DNA from: a virus
Length of the DNA: 49,877 nucleotides
Virus record (IMG/VR): IMGVR_UViG_3300024344_000024
Location: 1 to 49,877 of that record
Strand: one strand, 5' to 3'
The translations under genes and the position numbers were made by a program. This document shows, one piece after another, positions 5,787 through 13,699 of this stretch. The first letter of the stretch is position 1. Each line of letters opens with the position of its first letter. The notes beneath the pieces are model-generated. The model had not been told where the DNA came from. It worked only from the letters and a program-made list of their open reading frames with translations, and ran no database searches.

Positions 5787-6021
5787 ATATAAATATACAT
5801 ATAAATTTAGTGAGCAGACAGTAGACACTAGATACTACAAGGTAGAATCTAATACGAAACTTACCAAGAGTGAGATGCAAGATTTAGCTTGGTCAGTAGA
5901 GCAGACAGAAGGAGAAACCTTTAAATGTAATGAAGGTAAAGCTACCTTTGAAGGTACTGAAATTGGAGATGATGCACAGTATAAAATGGAAGAAGGAGAA
6001 GAGGATTTAGCAGATGATTAA
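5779..6021 (+). CDS. hypothetical 80-aa acidic protein, paralogue of the previous gene
   Basis: Three in-frame ATGs (5773, 5776, 5779); the third lies 7 bases from GGAG and gives MSEYKYTYKF, parallel to MSKYTYEYEV in the previous gene. Strand-rich N-terminus, a KLTKSEMQDLAW helix, acidic tail. No family recognised. Confidence 0.65.
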   Translation: MSEYKYTYKFSEQTVDTRYYKVESNTKLTKSEMQDLAWSVEQTEGETFKCNEGKATFEGTEIGDDAQYKMEEGEEDLADD

Positions 6022-6337
6022 ATATATTATATACACACAACACTCTTGTAACTTTTGTAACAAAGCAAAAGATTTATTACGAGAAGCAGGCGAACATTTT
6101 GAAGAACGATTATTAGATACACCTGCAAAGCTAAAAAGATTTAAAGATGCAGGACACACAACTGTACCACAAATCTTTCTACATATAGGTGGGTTTAATG
6201 AACTAGAAGAATTTATGTTTCCAGAAGATATAGAGTTTGACCCAGATATAAAACTTGTAGAGGAAACAAAACCTACTGCAAAGGTATTACCTTTTAAGAT
6301 AGGTGCTATCTCTGGAGATATAGAGAAAGATAAATGA
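6014..6337 (+). CDS. glutaredoxin
   Basis: 107 aa with a thioredoxin fold. The redox motif C12-N-F-C15 follows the first strand; the cis-Pro motif is TVPQIF (about residues 50-55); then a Gly-Gly and a helix for glutathione binding (GGFNELEEF). Family members pass electrons from glutathione to disulfides, classically to ribonucleotide reductase. A class II reductase is encoded at 15154, so supplying electrons for dNTP synthesis is plausible. The C-terminal 30 residues extend past the core. Start overlaps the previous gene by 8 bases with GGAG upstream. Confidence 0.9.
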   Translation: MIKYIIYTQHSCNFCNKAKDLLREAGEHFEERLLDTPAKLKRFKDAGHTTVPQIFLHIGGFNELEEFMFPEDIEFDPDIKLVEETKPTAKVLPFKIGAISGDIEKDK

Positions 6338-6510
6338 AATACAAAATAGAAATGGAGATTGATTTTAATAAAAGACCTACAAAAAAAGATGTATTAAACA
6401 AACTGTTTGATATGTTAAGAGACAACAAAGTTGAATACAAATTACATAAGTATAACAATAACTTATGGGAACAAATTAAAAGGAGTATTAAGAATGATAA
6501 ACATAAATAA
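6334..6510 (+). CDS. hypothetical 58-aa basic protein
   Basis: Starts in an ATGA overlap with the glutaredoxin stop. Lys/Asn-rich, alpha/beta (MKYKIEMEIDF strand, then helices). No family recognised. Confidence 0.6.
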   Translation: MKYKIEMEIDFNKRPTKKDVLNKLFDMLRDNKVEYKLHKYNNNLWEQIKRSIKNDKHK

Positions 6511-6586
6511 AGAAATGGTACAAATATTATTAAGTATTTTAATATGGTATTTACTATGTTTTATTGTGCCTTACATAGGGTATTGA
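6494..6586 (+). CDS. 30-aa single-span membrane peptide
   Basis: One hydrophobic helix (about residues 10-28) after a short charged start. AGGAG lies 7 bases before the ATG inside the previous gene, and the stop is 4 bases before the next gene. Very short, so coding status rests on the ribosome site and packing. Confidence 0.45.
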   Translation: MININKEMVQILLSILIWYLLCFIVPYIGY

Positions 6587-6590
6587 CTAT

Positions 6591-6824
6591 ATGGAAAATG
6601 TAATGTATAATAAAACTAATGTGAAAAAACAAATGTTTGTTATAGCTATGCCATATCCTAAAAATAAAAAATTACCAGATATTTTAGAGGAAGAAGATGG
6701 TCAGGTAATGTATTTTAAAAAAGAGAAAGATGCTATAACTTTTTTACAGAACTTATATGATGAAAGAAACATTCATATACAAGCATTGATAGATGATAAT
6801 ATAAAAATTATGAGGGTACAATGA
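6591..6824 (+). CDS. hypothetical 77-aa protein
   Basis: Soluble alpha/beta; pattern strand (KKQMFVIAMPYP), Gly turn, strand (QVMYFK), helix (KDAITFLQNLYDERN), strand. No family recognised. No strong ribosome site is seen. Overlaps the next gene by 4 bases. Confidence 0.6.
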   Translation: MENVMYNKTNVKKQMFVIAMPYPKNKKLPDILEEEDGQVMYFKKEKDAITFLQNLYDERNIHIQALIDDNIKIMRVQ

Positions 6825-7018
6825 CTGAAGATATTTATGAAAAAACTTTAGCAGAAAAAGAAAAAGAAGTACACATATTAAGAGTTAGAGTAAAAGAATT
6901 AGTAGAAGAAGTTAGTGTATTAAAAACAGAACTTAAACAATATAAGAGAGTACAAAGTGATTTTGGATATGATTTAGTTGTAGAAAATCCAGATGCAGAG
7001 CATATAAAAAATGAGTAG
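6821..7018 (+). CDS. 65-aa coiled-coil protein
   Basis: Long charged helix with clear heptads (residues 5-45). ATGA overlap with the previous stop; ends in an 8-base overlap with the next gene. No family recognised. Confidence 0.6.
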   Translation: MTEDIYEKTLAEKEKEVHILRVRVKELVEEVSVLKTELKQYKRVQSDFGYDLVVENPDAEHIKNE

Positions 7019-7148
7019 AGATAGAGAAAGAAGACTAAAAGCTACAGGAAAATGGTTTAAAAAATCTAGTGTAAAAAACTTATGGGCAAACCACATATTC
7101 CCTATACTTTTAATTGTAAGCTTTACTTTTTATTTGTTTACTTTATAA
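7011..7148 (+). CDS. 45-aa tail-anchored membrane peptide
   Basis: Arg/Lys-rich N-terminus (first 25 residues) and one C-terminal hydrophobic span (about 29-44), so probably N-inside. ATGAGTAG overlap with the previous gene. No family recognised. Confidence 0.55.
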   Translation: MSRDRERRLKATGKWFKKSSVKNLWANHIFPILLIVSFTFYLFTL

Positions 7149-7161
7149 GAAAGAGAAAAAA

Positions 7162-7341
7162 ATGAATTTATTAGAACAAGAAATAAAAGAACTAATTAAA
7201 GAAAGATATTATGAGTACCTTGAAGAAGGTTATGAATCTTTTGAAGCTATGGAATTAGCAAAGAGAGATATATATGAAACAAAAGAAGTAGAGATACATA
7301 CTTATAATAAAATATATGATAGTTCTTTTGAAGTTGACTAA
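7162..7341 (+). CDS. 59-aa acidic helical protein
   Basis: AAGAGAAA precedes the ATG. Charged helical N-terminal two thirds (EQEIKELIKERYYEYLEEG) with an 'ESFEAMELAKRDI' helix, resembling small phage regulators, but no family is assigned. Its last codons contain the -35 box of the next promoter. Confidence 0.6.
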   Translation: MNLLEQEIKELIKERYYEYLEEGYESFEAMELAKRDIYETKEVEIHTYNKIYDSSFEVD

Positions 7342-7362
7342 CAGTATTAAATAATATATAAT
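7334..7362 (+). promoter_or_regulatory. strong sigma70-like promoter for the replication genes
   Basis: -35 TTGACT (7334-7339), exact 17-base spacer, -10 TATAAT (7357-7362), 22 bases before the primase-helicase start codon. Confidence 0.8.
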
Positions 7363-7383
7363 AAAAATTTTAATGGGGAAATT

Positions 7384-9027
7384 ATGGAAAAAAAATGGCT
7401 AGACAGGGGTGCTTGTCCTAAATGTGGGTCAAGTGATGGGAATGTTAAACATTCTGAAGGGTACAGTTATTGTTTTTCCTGCAACACTAGATTTGGAGAG
7501 CAAATGGAACACGAAAAAGTAATACCTATACCTACTGAAAGTAATATAAAAACTGTAGGTGTAACAGGTGCATTAACTGAAAGAAATATTAGTAAGGAAA
7601 CTGCACAAAAGTATCACACACAAGTTAAAGCAAATGGTAGTATGAATACACATCATATCTATAAATATTTTGATAGTGGTGGAAACAATATTGGTAATAA
7701 GATTAGAGATGTAGCTACAAAGAATATGTGGGTAGAAGGTAATGTAACTGATGCATTATTGTTTGGACAAGATTTATTTACAGGTGGTGGTAAGTATGTA
7801 ACTATTACTGAAGGAGAGGTAGATGCTATGTCTGCCTATGAATTATTAGGTAGTAAGTGGGCTTGTGTATCTATTAAGACAGGAGCAGGTTCTGCTGTAC
7901 GAGATTGTAGAAAAGCATTTGAATATTTAGATAGCTTTCAAAATATAGTCATATCATTTGATATGGATAAACAAGGGCAAGAAGCTAGTGAGAAAGTAGC
8001 ACAGTTGTTTAGTCCAAACAAATGTAAAATTATGAATATGGAATTTAAAGATGCAAATGAATATCTAAAGATGGGTAAGAGAGAAAAGTTCTCACAAGCT
8101 TGGTGGAACGCACAACCATTTACTCCTGCAGGAATTACAAATCTTCGAGATTTAGGAGATGCTTTATATACAGAAGAGTATTGTGAAACAGTACCATATC
8201 CTTGGGGTAAGATGAATGAAAAGACTTATGGTATGAGAACAGGTGAGTTAATTACATTTACATCTGGTGCAGGTATGGGTAAGTCTTCTATTATGAGAGA
8301 ACTTATGCACCATTTACTCAAGAATACAAATCATAATATAGGTATACTTGCATTAGAAGAGAGTATTAAAAATACTGCATTTAATATTATGTCAGTAGAA
8401 GCTAATGCTAGATTATATATCAAAGAGATTAGAGATAATTGTTTTAGTAGAGAACAATTACAAGAATATCAAAAGAATACAGTTGGCTCTGGTAGGTTCT
8501 TTGCCTTTGACCATTTTGGTTCTATTGATAATGACGAGATACTATCACGAGTAAGATATATGGCTCAAGCATTAGAATGTAAGTGGATATTTATTGACCA
8601 CTTATCTATACTTGTATCAGGTCAGGAAGATGGAGATGAAAGAAAATCTATTGATGTATTAATGACCAAGCTACGAAGTCTTGTAGAACAAACAAATATT
8701 GGTATGTTATTAGTATCACATCTACGAAGACCTTCAGGTGATGCAGGACACGAGAATGGTAAAGAAATTACACTTTCACATTTACGAGGTAGTGCGAGTA
8801 TTGCTCATCTATCTGATGGTGTGATTGGATTAGAAAGAAATCAACAAGATGATGACGAAGTTAAATCTAATACTACAACGATTCGTATATTAAAGAATAG
8901 ATATACAGGAGATACAGGTATAGCTACACATCTACATTATAATAAAGAAACAGGTCGTATGAAAGAGATTGACAATCCTTACGAAGTAGATTATAATGCA
9001 GAGAATACAGAGGAGGTACCATTCTAA
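7384..9027 (+). CDS. T7 gp4-like DNA primase-helicase
   Basis: 547 aa, one polypeptide that makes primers and unwinds the fork. The zinc ribbon is C11/C14 with C30/C33. The TOPRIM domain has E143 (TEGEVDAMS) and DMD at 193-195. The hexameric RecA-like helicase has Walker A GAGMGKS at 295-301, Walker B ending D405 (WIFIDHLS), H446 in LLVSHLRR and the HLRGSASIAHLSDGV segment near 466-480. The length is close to T7 gp4. GGGGA ribosome site and its own promoter. Next gene starts in an overlap with its last base, ahead of the polymerase. Confidence 0.95.
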   Translation: MEKKWLDRGACPKCGSSDGNVKHSEGYSYCFSCNTRFGEQMEHEKVIPIPTESNIKTVGVTGALTERNISKETAQKYHTQVKANGSMNTHHIYKYFDSGGNNIGNKIRDVATKNMWVEGNVTDALLFGQDLFTGGGKYVTITEGEVDAMSAYELLGSKWACVSIKTGAGSAVRDCRKAFEYLDSFQNIVISFDMDKQGQEASEKVAQLFSPNKCKIMNMEFKDANEYLKMGKREKFSQAWWNAQPFTPAGITNLRDLGDALYTEEYCETVPYPWGKMNEKTYGMRTGELITFTSGAGMGKSSIMRELMHHLLKNTNHNIGILALEESIKNTAFNIMSVEANARLYIKEIRDNCFSREQLQEYQKNTVGSGRFFAFDHFGSIDNDEILSRVRYMAQALECKWIFIDHLSILVSGQEDGDERKSIDVLMTKLRSLVEQTNIGMLLVSHLRRPSGDAGHENGKEITLSHLRGSASIAHLSDGVIGLERNQQDDDEVKSNTTTIRILKNRYTGDTGIATHLHYNKETGRMKEIDNPYEVDYNAENTEEVPF

Positions 9028-9290
9028 TGAAGTGTTACAACTGTCAAACAGAACTTATATGGGGTGGAGACCATGATTGTGAAGATAATGAGGAACATGC
9101 TATTGTTACAAACTTATCTTGTCCTAATTGTGGTGCTTTTCATTTAGTGTATTGGGGAGATAAAGATAAACAAGAAGATGACCCAGAGATGTGGAAACAC
9201 TTTTGTGAAGTAGAAGAAAGTGAAATGGAAATAGGTAAAGGAGAAGCATGTAATTGGTGTGGAGAGGAAGAACATGAAAGTCGTACTTGA
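9027..9290 (+). CDS. zinc-ribbon protein (87 aa)
   Basis: Two metal-binding knuckles: C3-x2-C6 and C32-x2-C35, plus a later C-x2-C (residues about 76-79) and a Cys at 17. Acidic overall. Sits between helicase-primase and polymerase in a very tight cluster (1-base overlap upstream, 17-base overlap downstream), the usual place for a similar small protein in marine phages (from memory). It probably helps the replisome, by context only. Confidence 0.75.
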   Translation: MKCYNCQTELIWGGDHDCEDNEEHAIVTNLSCPNCGAFHLVYWGDKDKQEDDPEMWKHFCEVEESEMEIGKGEACNWCGEEEHESRT

Positions 9291-10908
9291 TATAGAAACA
9301 GATACCATAGATGCTACAGTAGTAAATTGTATTGTTGCAAAAGATATAGATACAAATGTATCAACAGTATTTGACCCAGATAATATGCATGTATTTAAAA
9401 GTTGGTCTAAAGATATTGATAAATATATAATGCACAATGGTTTATCATTTGATGCACCTATTTTAAATAGATTATTAGGTGTAGAAATTAAACCTGCACA
9501 AGTAACAGATACATTAATATTGTCTCAAATGTTTAATCCCTTACGAGAAGGTGGTCATGGATTAAGAGCATGGGGAGACAGATTTAATTTTCCTAAAGGA
9601 GAGATAGATTCTTTTGGTAAATATACAGAGGAATTAAGAAGATACTGTATGCAAGATGTAGATATAACACATAAGTTGTATAATTATTTAAAAAAAGAAG
9701 GGCAAGGTTTTTCCAAATCTTCTATTGATTTAGAACACCAAGTAAGAGTTATTATAGACCAACAAGAAAAGAATGGTTTTTATCTTGATGTAAAAAAAGC
9801 TATGTGTTTACACAATACTTTACTAGATGAAGCTAATGAGTTAGAGAAGTGGGGTCGTATAAGATTTGACCCAACAAGAAAAGATTTAAAAACAAAAACA
9901 AAATACATACCTTTTAATATAGGTTCAAGACAGCAGATAGCTGACAGACTTATGGATATAGGTTGGAAACCTAAAAAACATACAGATAAAGGTAATGTAA
10001 TTGTTAATGAAGAAGTATTAGATAATATTAATTTACCAGAAGCTAAAAAGATTTCTAGGTACTTGTTGCTTCAGAAAAGAATAGCACAAATTAAGTCATG
10101 GATAAATGCTTGTGATGATACAGATGGTAGAGTACATGGTAGAGTTCTTACTCTCAAAACTGTAACAGGTCGTATGGCACATCACAGTCCTAACATGGCT
10201 CAAATTCCTGCTGTTCGTTCTCCCTATGGAAAAGAGTGTAGAGATTGTTGGACAGTTGAAAATCCCTACACTCACTCCATTGTAGGCACAGATGCTAGTG
10301 GATTAGAATTAAGATGTTTAGCACATTTAATGAATGATACTAATTTTACTGAAGAAGTTTTGAATGGAGATATACATACTGCTAATATGAGAATGGCAGG
10401 TATATCAGATAGAGACCAAGCTAAAACATTTATATATGCTTTTATGTATGGTGCAGGTGCTAGTAAGATAGGTCAGATAGTAGGTAAAGGTGCAAAAGAA
10501 GGACAAGAATTAATGAATAGATTTTTATCTAATATGCCTGCACTTAAAAGAGTTCGAGATAGTGTAACAAATTCAGCATCAAAAGGTAAGATAAGAGGTA
10601 TTGATGGTAGATTACTCCATGTGCGTTCTCCACATAGTGCATTAAATACTTTACTACAAGGAGCAGGTGCAGTTGTTTGTAAGCTATGGTTAATTAATAT
10701 GAATAAAAGAATACAAGCATCTGGAGTAGATGCTAAATTAGTTGCTTCAATACATGATGAATATCAATATGAAGTTTCTAAAAAAGATGTACAGAAATTT
10801 GGTAGTATTACCAAAGATGCAATGAAGGAAACAGAACAACAGTTGCAAATGAAATGTCCACTAGACAATGAATGGAAGGAAGGTATGACATGGGCACAAA
10901 CACATTAG
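9274..10908 (+). CDS. family A DNA polymerase (T7-like)
   Basis: 544 aa from the ATG at 9274, chosen because GGAGAGGAAG ends just upstream; an upstream GTG at 9259 is less likely. The 3'-5' exonuclease has Exo I D6/E8 (LDIETD), Exo II N55-D60 and Exo III Y124/D128. Polymerase motif A is D340 (GTDASGLELR). The O-helix R380...K384...Y388...Y392-G carries Tyr at the position of E. coli Pol I residue 762. Motif C is H494-D495-E496. There is no 5' nuclease domain, and the protein is shorter than T7 gp5 (704 aa). Some of the thumb or thioredoxin-binding insertions are probably missing. Confidence 0.95.
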   Translation: MKVVLDIETDTIDATVVNCIVAKDIDTNVSTVFDPDNMHVFKSWSKDIDKYIMHNGLSFDAPILNRLLGVEIKPAQVTDTLILSQMFNPLREGGHGLRAWGDRFNFPKGEIDSFGKYTEELRRYCMQDVDITHKLYNYLKKEGQGFSKSSIDLEHQVRVIIDQQEKNGFYLDVKKAMCLHNTLLDEANELEKWGRIRFDPTRKDLKTKTKYIPFNIGSRQQIADRLMDIGWKPKKHTDKGNVIVNEEVLDNINLPEAKKISRYLLLQKRIAQIKSWINACDDTDGRVHGRVLTLKTVTGRMAHHSPNMAQIPAVRSPYGKECRDCWTVENPYTHSIVGTDASGLELRCLAHLMNDTNFTEEVLNGDIHTANMRMAGISDRDQAKTFIYAFMYGAGASKIGQIVGKGAKEGQELMNRFLSNMPALKRVRDSVTNSASKGKIRGIDGRLLHVRSPHSALNTLLQGAGAVVCKLWLINMNKRIQASGVDAKLVASIHDEYQYEVSKKDVQKFGSITKDAMKETEQQLQMKCPLDNEWKEGMTWAQTH

Positions 10909-11435
10909 TCAAAGAATTTGTGGGTAGAAAAGACCACAAAGATTATATTAAACGTGGTACTGCAGTAGAAAATTTACTTGTAGAAGAAGGTTTACGAAGG
11001 GGATATATTGTAAAATCTTCTTCAGAGAAACAAAATATGTATGACCACATTGATTTAATTTTAACGAAAGGAGATAAAAAATTTACAGTAGATGTAAAAG
11101 CTAGAAGAACAGGAACAGATAAGTCAAAGGGATTTGATGACTTATGGACTGTAGTGGAGTTCAAAAATACTATGGGTGATTCAGGTTGGTTATATAGCAA
11201 ATCTGATTATATTGTTTTTGAACGTAAAGAAGACTTTGTATTTGCAGATACAACACAGCTTAGAAATATGTGTGAAGATATTGTAGATGTAACAAAGAGA
11301 GTAGCATCATTTAGAAATGCAAATTATAAAGTTTGGGGTAGAAGTTATCAAGGTAAAAAAGATTTAATATCAAGAATAGAAATGTGTAAGATTATTGAGT
11401 TAGATAAAACATTTATTTGGTTAAAAAAGTCTTGA
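10890..11435 (+). CDS. PD-(D/E)XK-type endonuclease
   Basis: 181 aa. The ATG at 10890 has GGAAGG at 6 bases; an in-frame ATG at 10872 is possible. Core motif: D in YDHIDLIL, then VDVKA in a following strand (D-x(n)-D-x-K type nuclease site), preceded by a helix with a Glu (AVENLLVEEG). This is the fold of Holliday-junction and restriction nucleases, and T7 encodes a junction nuclease in the same module. The exact substrate is unknown. Overlaps the polymerase by 19 bases and its stop lies in the next promoter. Confidence 0.7.
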   Translation: MGTNTLVKEFVGRKDHKDYIKRGTAVENLLVEEGLRRGYIVKSSSEKQNMYDHIDLILTKGDKKFTVDVKARRTGTDKSKGFDDLWTVVEFKNTMGDSGWLYSKSDYIVFERKEDFVFADTTQLRNMCEDIVDVTKRVASFRNANYKVWGRSYQGKKDLISRIEMCKIIELDKTFIWLKKS

Positions 11436-11460
11436 CAAAAATGTATAACTCTGCTATAAT
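11432..11460 (+). promoter_or_regulatory. perfect consensus sigma70 promoter for the SSB gene
   Basis: TTGACA (11432-11437), 17-base spacer, TATAAT (11455-11460). It matches the consensus at all 12 positions. It overlaps the stop codon of the nuclease gene. It would give very high expression of the SSB, which is needed in stoichiometric amounts. Confidence 0.9.
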
Positions 11461-11483
11461 TTTAATTTTGAAAGGAAAATAAT

Positions 11484-11963
11484 ATGAGTGTATTAAAAGG
11501 AAATGCTTATTGGGCGAGCATAACAAGCCCTAACACAACATTTGATTCTGATGGTGTGTGGACTATTGATGTAGGTAATCTTGATGCAAAGAATAAAAAG
11601 ATTGCTCAAGAAGATGGTCTTAATGTTAAGAATAAAAATGATGACAGAGGAGACTTTGTTACCATTAAAAGAAAAGTTAAGAACAAACGTGGCGATTTAA
11701 ACAAATCACCAGAAGTTGTAGATGCACAAAAGAGAGTCATGATTAATACTTTAATTGGTAATGGTTCAGAAGTTAATGTGTTGTACTCTACATATGATTG
11801 GGAGTTTGGTGGTAAGTCTGGAGTGTCTGCTGATTTAAGAGCAGTACAGGTTACTAACTTAATACCTTACAATGCAGATGCAGATGCAGATGATGCATTT
11901 GATGTTGTGCCTGATGGTTTTGTGTCTAACGAAGCAGAAGAAGGTGTAAAGTTTGCTTCTTAA
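11484..11963 (+). CDS. T7 gp2.5-like single-stranded DNA-binding protein
   Basis: 159 aa. Beta-rich (OB-fold-like) body with the start MSVLKGNAYWASI, central basic stretch (KRKVKNKRG) and a strongly acidic, Asp-rich tail (residues about 130-155) of the kind that contacts polymerase and helicase in T7. Coats ssDNA at the fork and in recombination. AAAGGAAAA ribosome site; driven by a perfect promoter and closed by a terminator, so it is also expressed as a single gene. Confidence 0.8.
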   Translation: MSVLKGNAYWASITSPNTTFDSDGVWTIDVGNLDAKNKKIAQEDGLNVKNKNDDRGDFVTIKRKVKNKRGDLNKSPEVVDAQKRVMINTLIGNGSEVNVLYSTYDWEFGGKSGVSADLRAVQVTNLIPYNADADADDAFDVVPDGFVSNEAEEGVKFAS

Positions 11964-11976
11964 TTAAGAAAGGATA

Positions 11977-12032
11977 ATGGGGAGTTCTGGCAAAAACCAA
12001 CATACAGTAATCAGCTTGGTCTCCCCATTTTT
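11977..12032 (+). terminator. branched rho-independent terminator after the SSB gene
   Basis: Outer stem ATGGGGAG (11977-11984)/CTCCCCAT (12021-12028) followed by T run 12028-12032. An inner ACCAA/TTGGT stem lies within the 36-base loop. The same ATGGGGAG-type stem recurs in simpler form after the Hsp20 gene (18019). Confidence 0.8.
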
Positions 12033-12038
12033 AATTAT

Positions 12039-12902
12039 ATGAAAACAATAGACACATTAGTAGAAGATATATATAATTTATTTGACCCTATGGTTACAAA
12101 TACTATAGACGAAAAAGAATTAGATAAACACTTAAAAGAATTTACAAAGAACGTAACTAATAATATTAAGACTGTTCTAAATGAACAACCTAGAAAGCAA
12201 AGAAGATTATCTTTATCTTCTATAGGTAAACCTACCAGACAGTTATGGTATGATAGACATTCTAGTTCAGAAGCAAGACCTATATCTTCATCTACTAGAA
12301 TTAAGTTTTTATATGGTCATATACTTGAGGACTTACTTATACTATTGTCTAGAGCATCTGGTCATACAGTTACAGAAGAACAAAAGCAAGTAGATGTAGA
12401 AGGTATTAAAGGACATCAAGATTGTAAGATAGATGGTGAATTAGTTGACTGTAAAAGTGCTAGTGGTTTTGCATTTAAAAAGTTTGCTAATAATAGACTA
12501 GCTGATGATGACCCTTTTGGATATATAGCACAAATATCTGCATACTCTGAAGGTAATGGTGTCAAAGAAGCTTACTTTTTAGCAATAGATAAACAACATG
12601 GTAACATTGCACTAACAAGAGTGCATGATATGGAGATGATAAATGCAAAAGAAAGAGTACAGTATCTCAAAGGTGCTTTGGAATCTAAAACAGTTCCTGA
12701 TAGATGTTATAGTGATATTCCTGAAGGTAGTTCTGGGAATAGGAAGCTTGCTATTGGTTGTGTTTTTTGTCCTCATAAAAGAGAGTGTTGGTCTGATGCT
12801 AACAATGGTCAAGGACTTCGTGCTTTTAAGTATGAAAAAGGTACGACATATCTTACACAAGTTTATAAAGAACCTAGAGTAGAGGAAATATTAGAATGGT
12901 AA
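12039..12902 (+). CDS. Cas4/RecB-like PD-(D/E)XK exonuclease
   Basis: 287 aa. Active-site pattern: a helix with Glu (GHILEDLLIL), Asp in GHQDCKIDG, then LVDCKSAS (D-x-K) and a QISAY helix, typical of RecB-family nucleases. Four C-terminal Cys (CYSD...GCVFC...C) could hold an Fe-S cluster as in Cas4, although Cas4 usually has one Cys N-terminal. Likely does the job of T7 gp6: host DNA breakdown and recombination. The start codon sits in the loop-exit of a terminator, 6 bases past it, with no clear ribosome site. Confidence 0.75.
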   Translation: MKTIDTLVEDIYNLFDPMVTNTIDEKELDKHLKEFTKNVTNNIKTVLNEQPRKQRRLSLSSIGKPTRQLWYDRHSSSEARPISSSTRIKFLYGHILEDLLILLSRASGHTVTEEQKQVDVEGIKGHQDCKIDGELVDCKSASGFAFKKFANNRLADDDPFGYIAQISAYSEGNGVKEAYFLAIDKQHGNIALTRVHDMEMINAKERVQYLKGALESKTVPDRCYSDIPEGSSGNRKLAIGCVFCPHKRECWSDANNGQGLRAFKYEKGTTYLTQVYKEPRVEEILEW

Positions 12903-13699
12903 ATAATCATTGGATATTTTATAAAAGTGATAAACCTTTTATTCCTAATGCAGATAAGTTTGGTTTTGTTTATATAATAACTAATACTAAAATAAAAAAA
13001 GCTTATGTAGGTTGTAAACAATATTATATAGGTAAGTCTAAAAAACAATCTAAATGGCAAACATATATAGGTTCTTCTAAATATTTAAAAGAAGATATTA
13101 AAAAAATAGGGAAGAAACATTTTACTTTTGAAGTAATAGCAGAGTATAAAAACAAAAGAAGTTTACGTTATTATGAAATGTATTATCAAGTAAAATGGAA
13201 TGTTCTTACTGCCACTATAGAGGGTAGTGATGAAAGAGCATATTATAATTCTTATGTTGGTGGTAAATTTTTTCCTCCTATTGAGTTGTATCAAGACCCA
13301 GACTATAAAGAAATGATGCGTAAAAAAGTATATGATAATGTTAAAGTTCTAGATAAAAAAAGAAAATCAGCTTTAAAAAGAGAAGAGAATATTGAATATA
13401 AAAAAAAGATGAGAGAGAATAACTATGATAATCTTGAAGTTAAAAAAAAGTTACGTGACAAAAATTTAGGAGAAAAAAGTTCTAGTGCACTTGGACCTCA
13501 TAAATTAACTTTTGAAGATGGTCGTTTAATAGTTGTTCCTAATTTAGCTAGATGGGCAATGGACAGTAATAAATACGATTGGGCACAATTATTTCATTTA
13601 AAAAGGGGTTATAAAATACAGGGTGGAAAAAAAGTTAGAATATTAAAATGTAAAGATATAATAAAAGTAGAGGAATTAAATGATTCAAGAAATATTTAA
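12896..13699 (+). CDS. GIY-YIG homing endonuclease (Seg-like)
   Basis: 267 aa. GIY-YIG core: GFVYIITN (about 22-29) and AYVGCKQYYIGKS (36-50), then WQTYIGSSKYLKEDI, the usual run in SegA-like phage nucleases, and a basic linker and C-terminal DNA-binding part. These selfish nucleases cut unoccupied alleles and spread with flanking DNA. Inserted directly after the exonuclease with a 7-base overlap; followed by an unrelated HNH endonuclease. Confidence 0.85.
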   Translation: MVNNHWIFYKSDKPFIPNADKFGFVYIITNTKIKKAYVGCKQYYIGKSKKQSKWQTYIGSSKYLKEDIKKIGKKHFTFEVIAEYKNKRSLRYYEMYYQVKWNVLTATIEGSDERAYYNSYVGGKFFPPIELYQDPDYKEMMRKKVYDNVKVLDKKRKSALKREENIEYKKKMRENNYDNLEVKKKLRDKNLGEKSSSALGPHKLTFEDGRLIVVPNLARWAMDSNKYDWAQLFHLKRGYKIQGGKKVRILKCKDIIKVEELNDSRNI

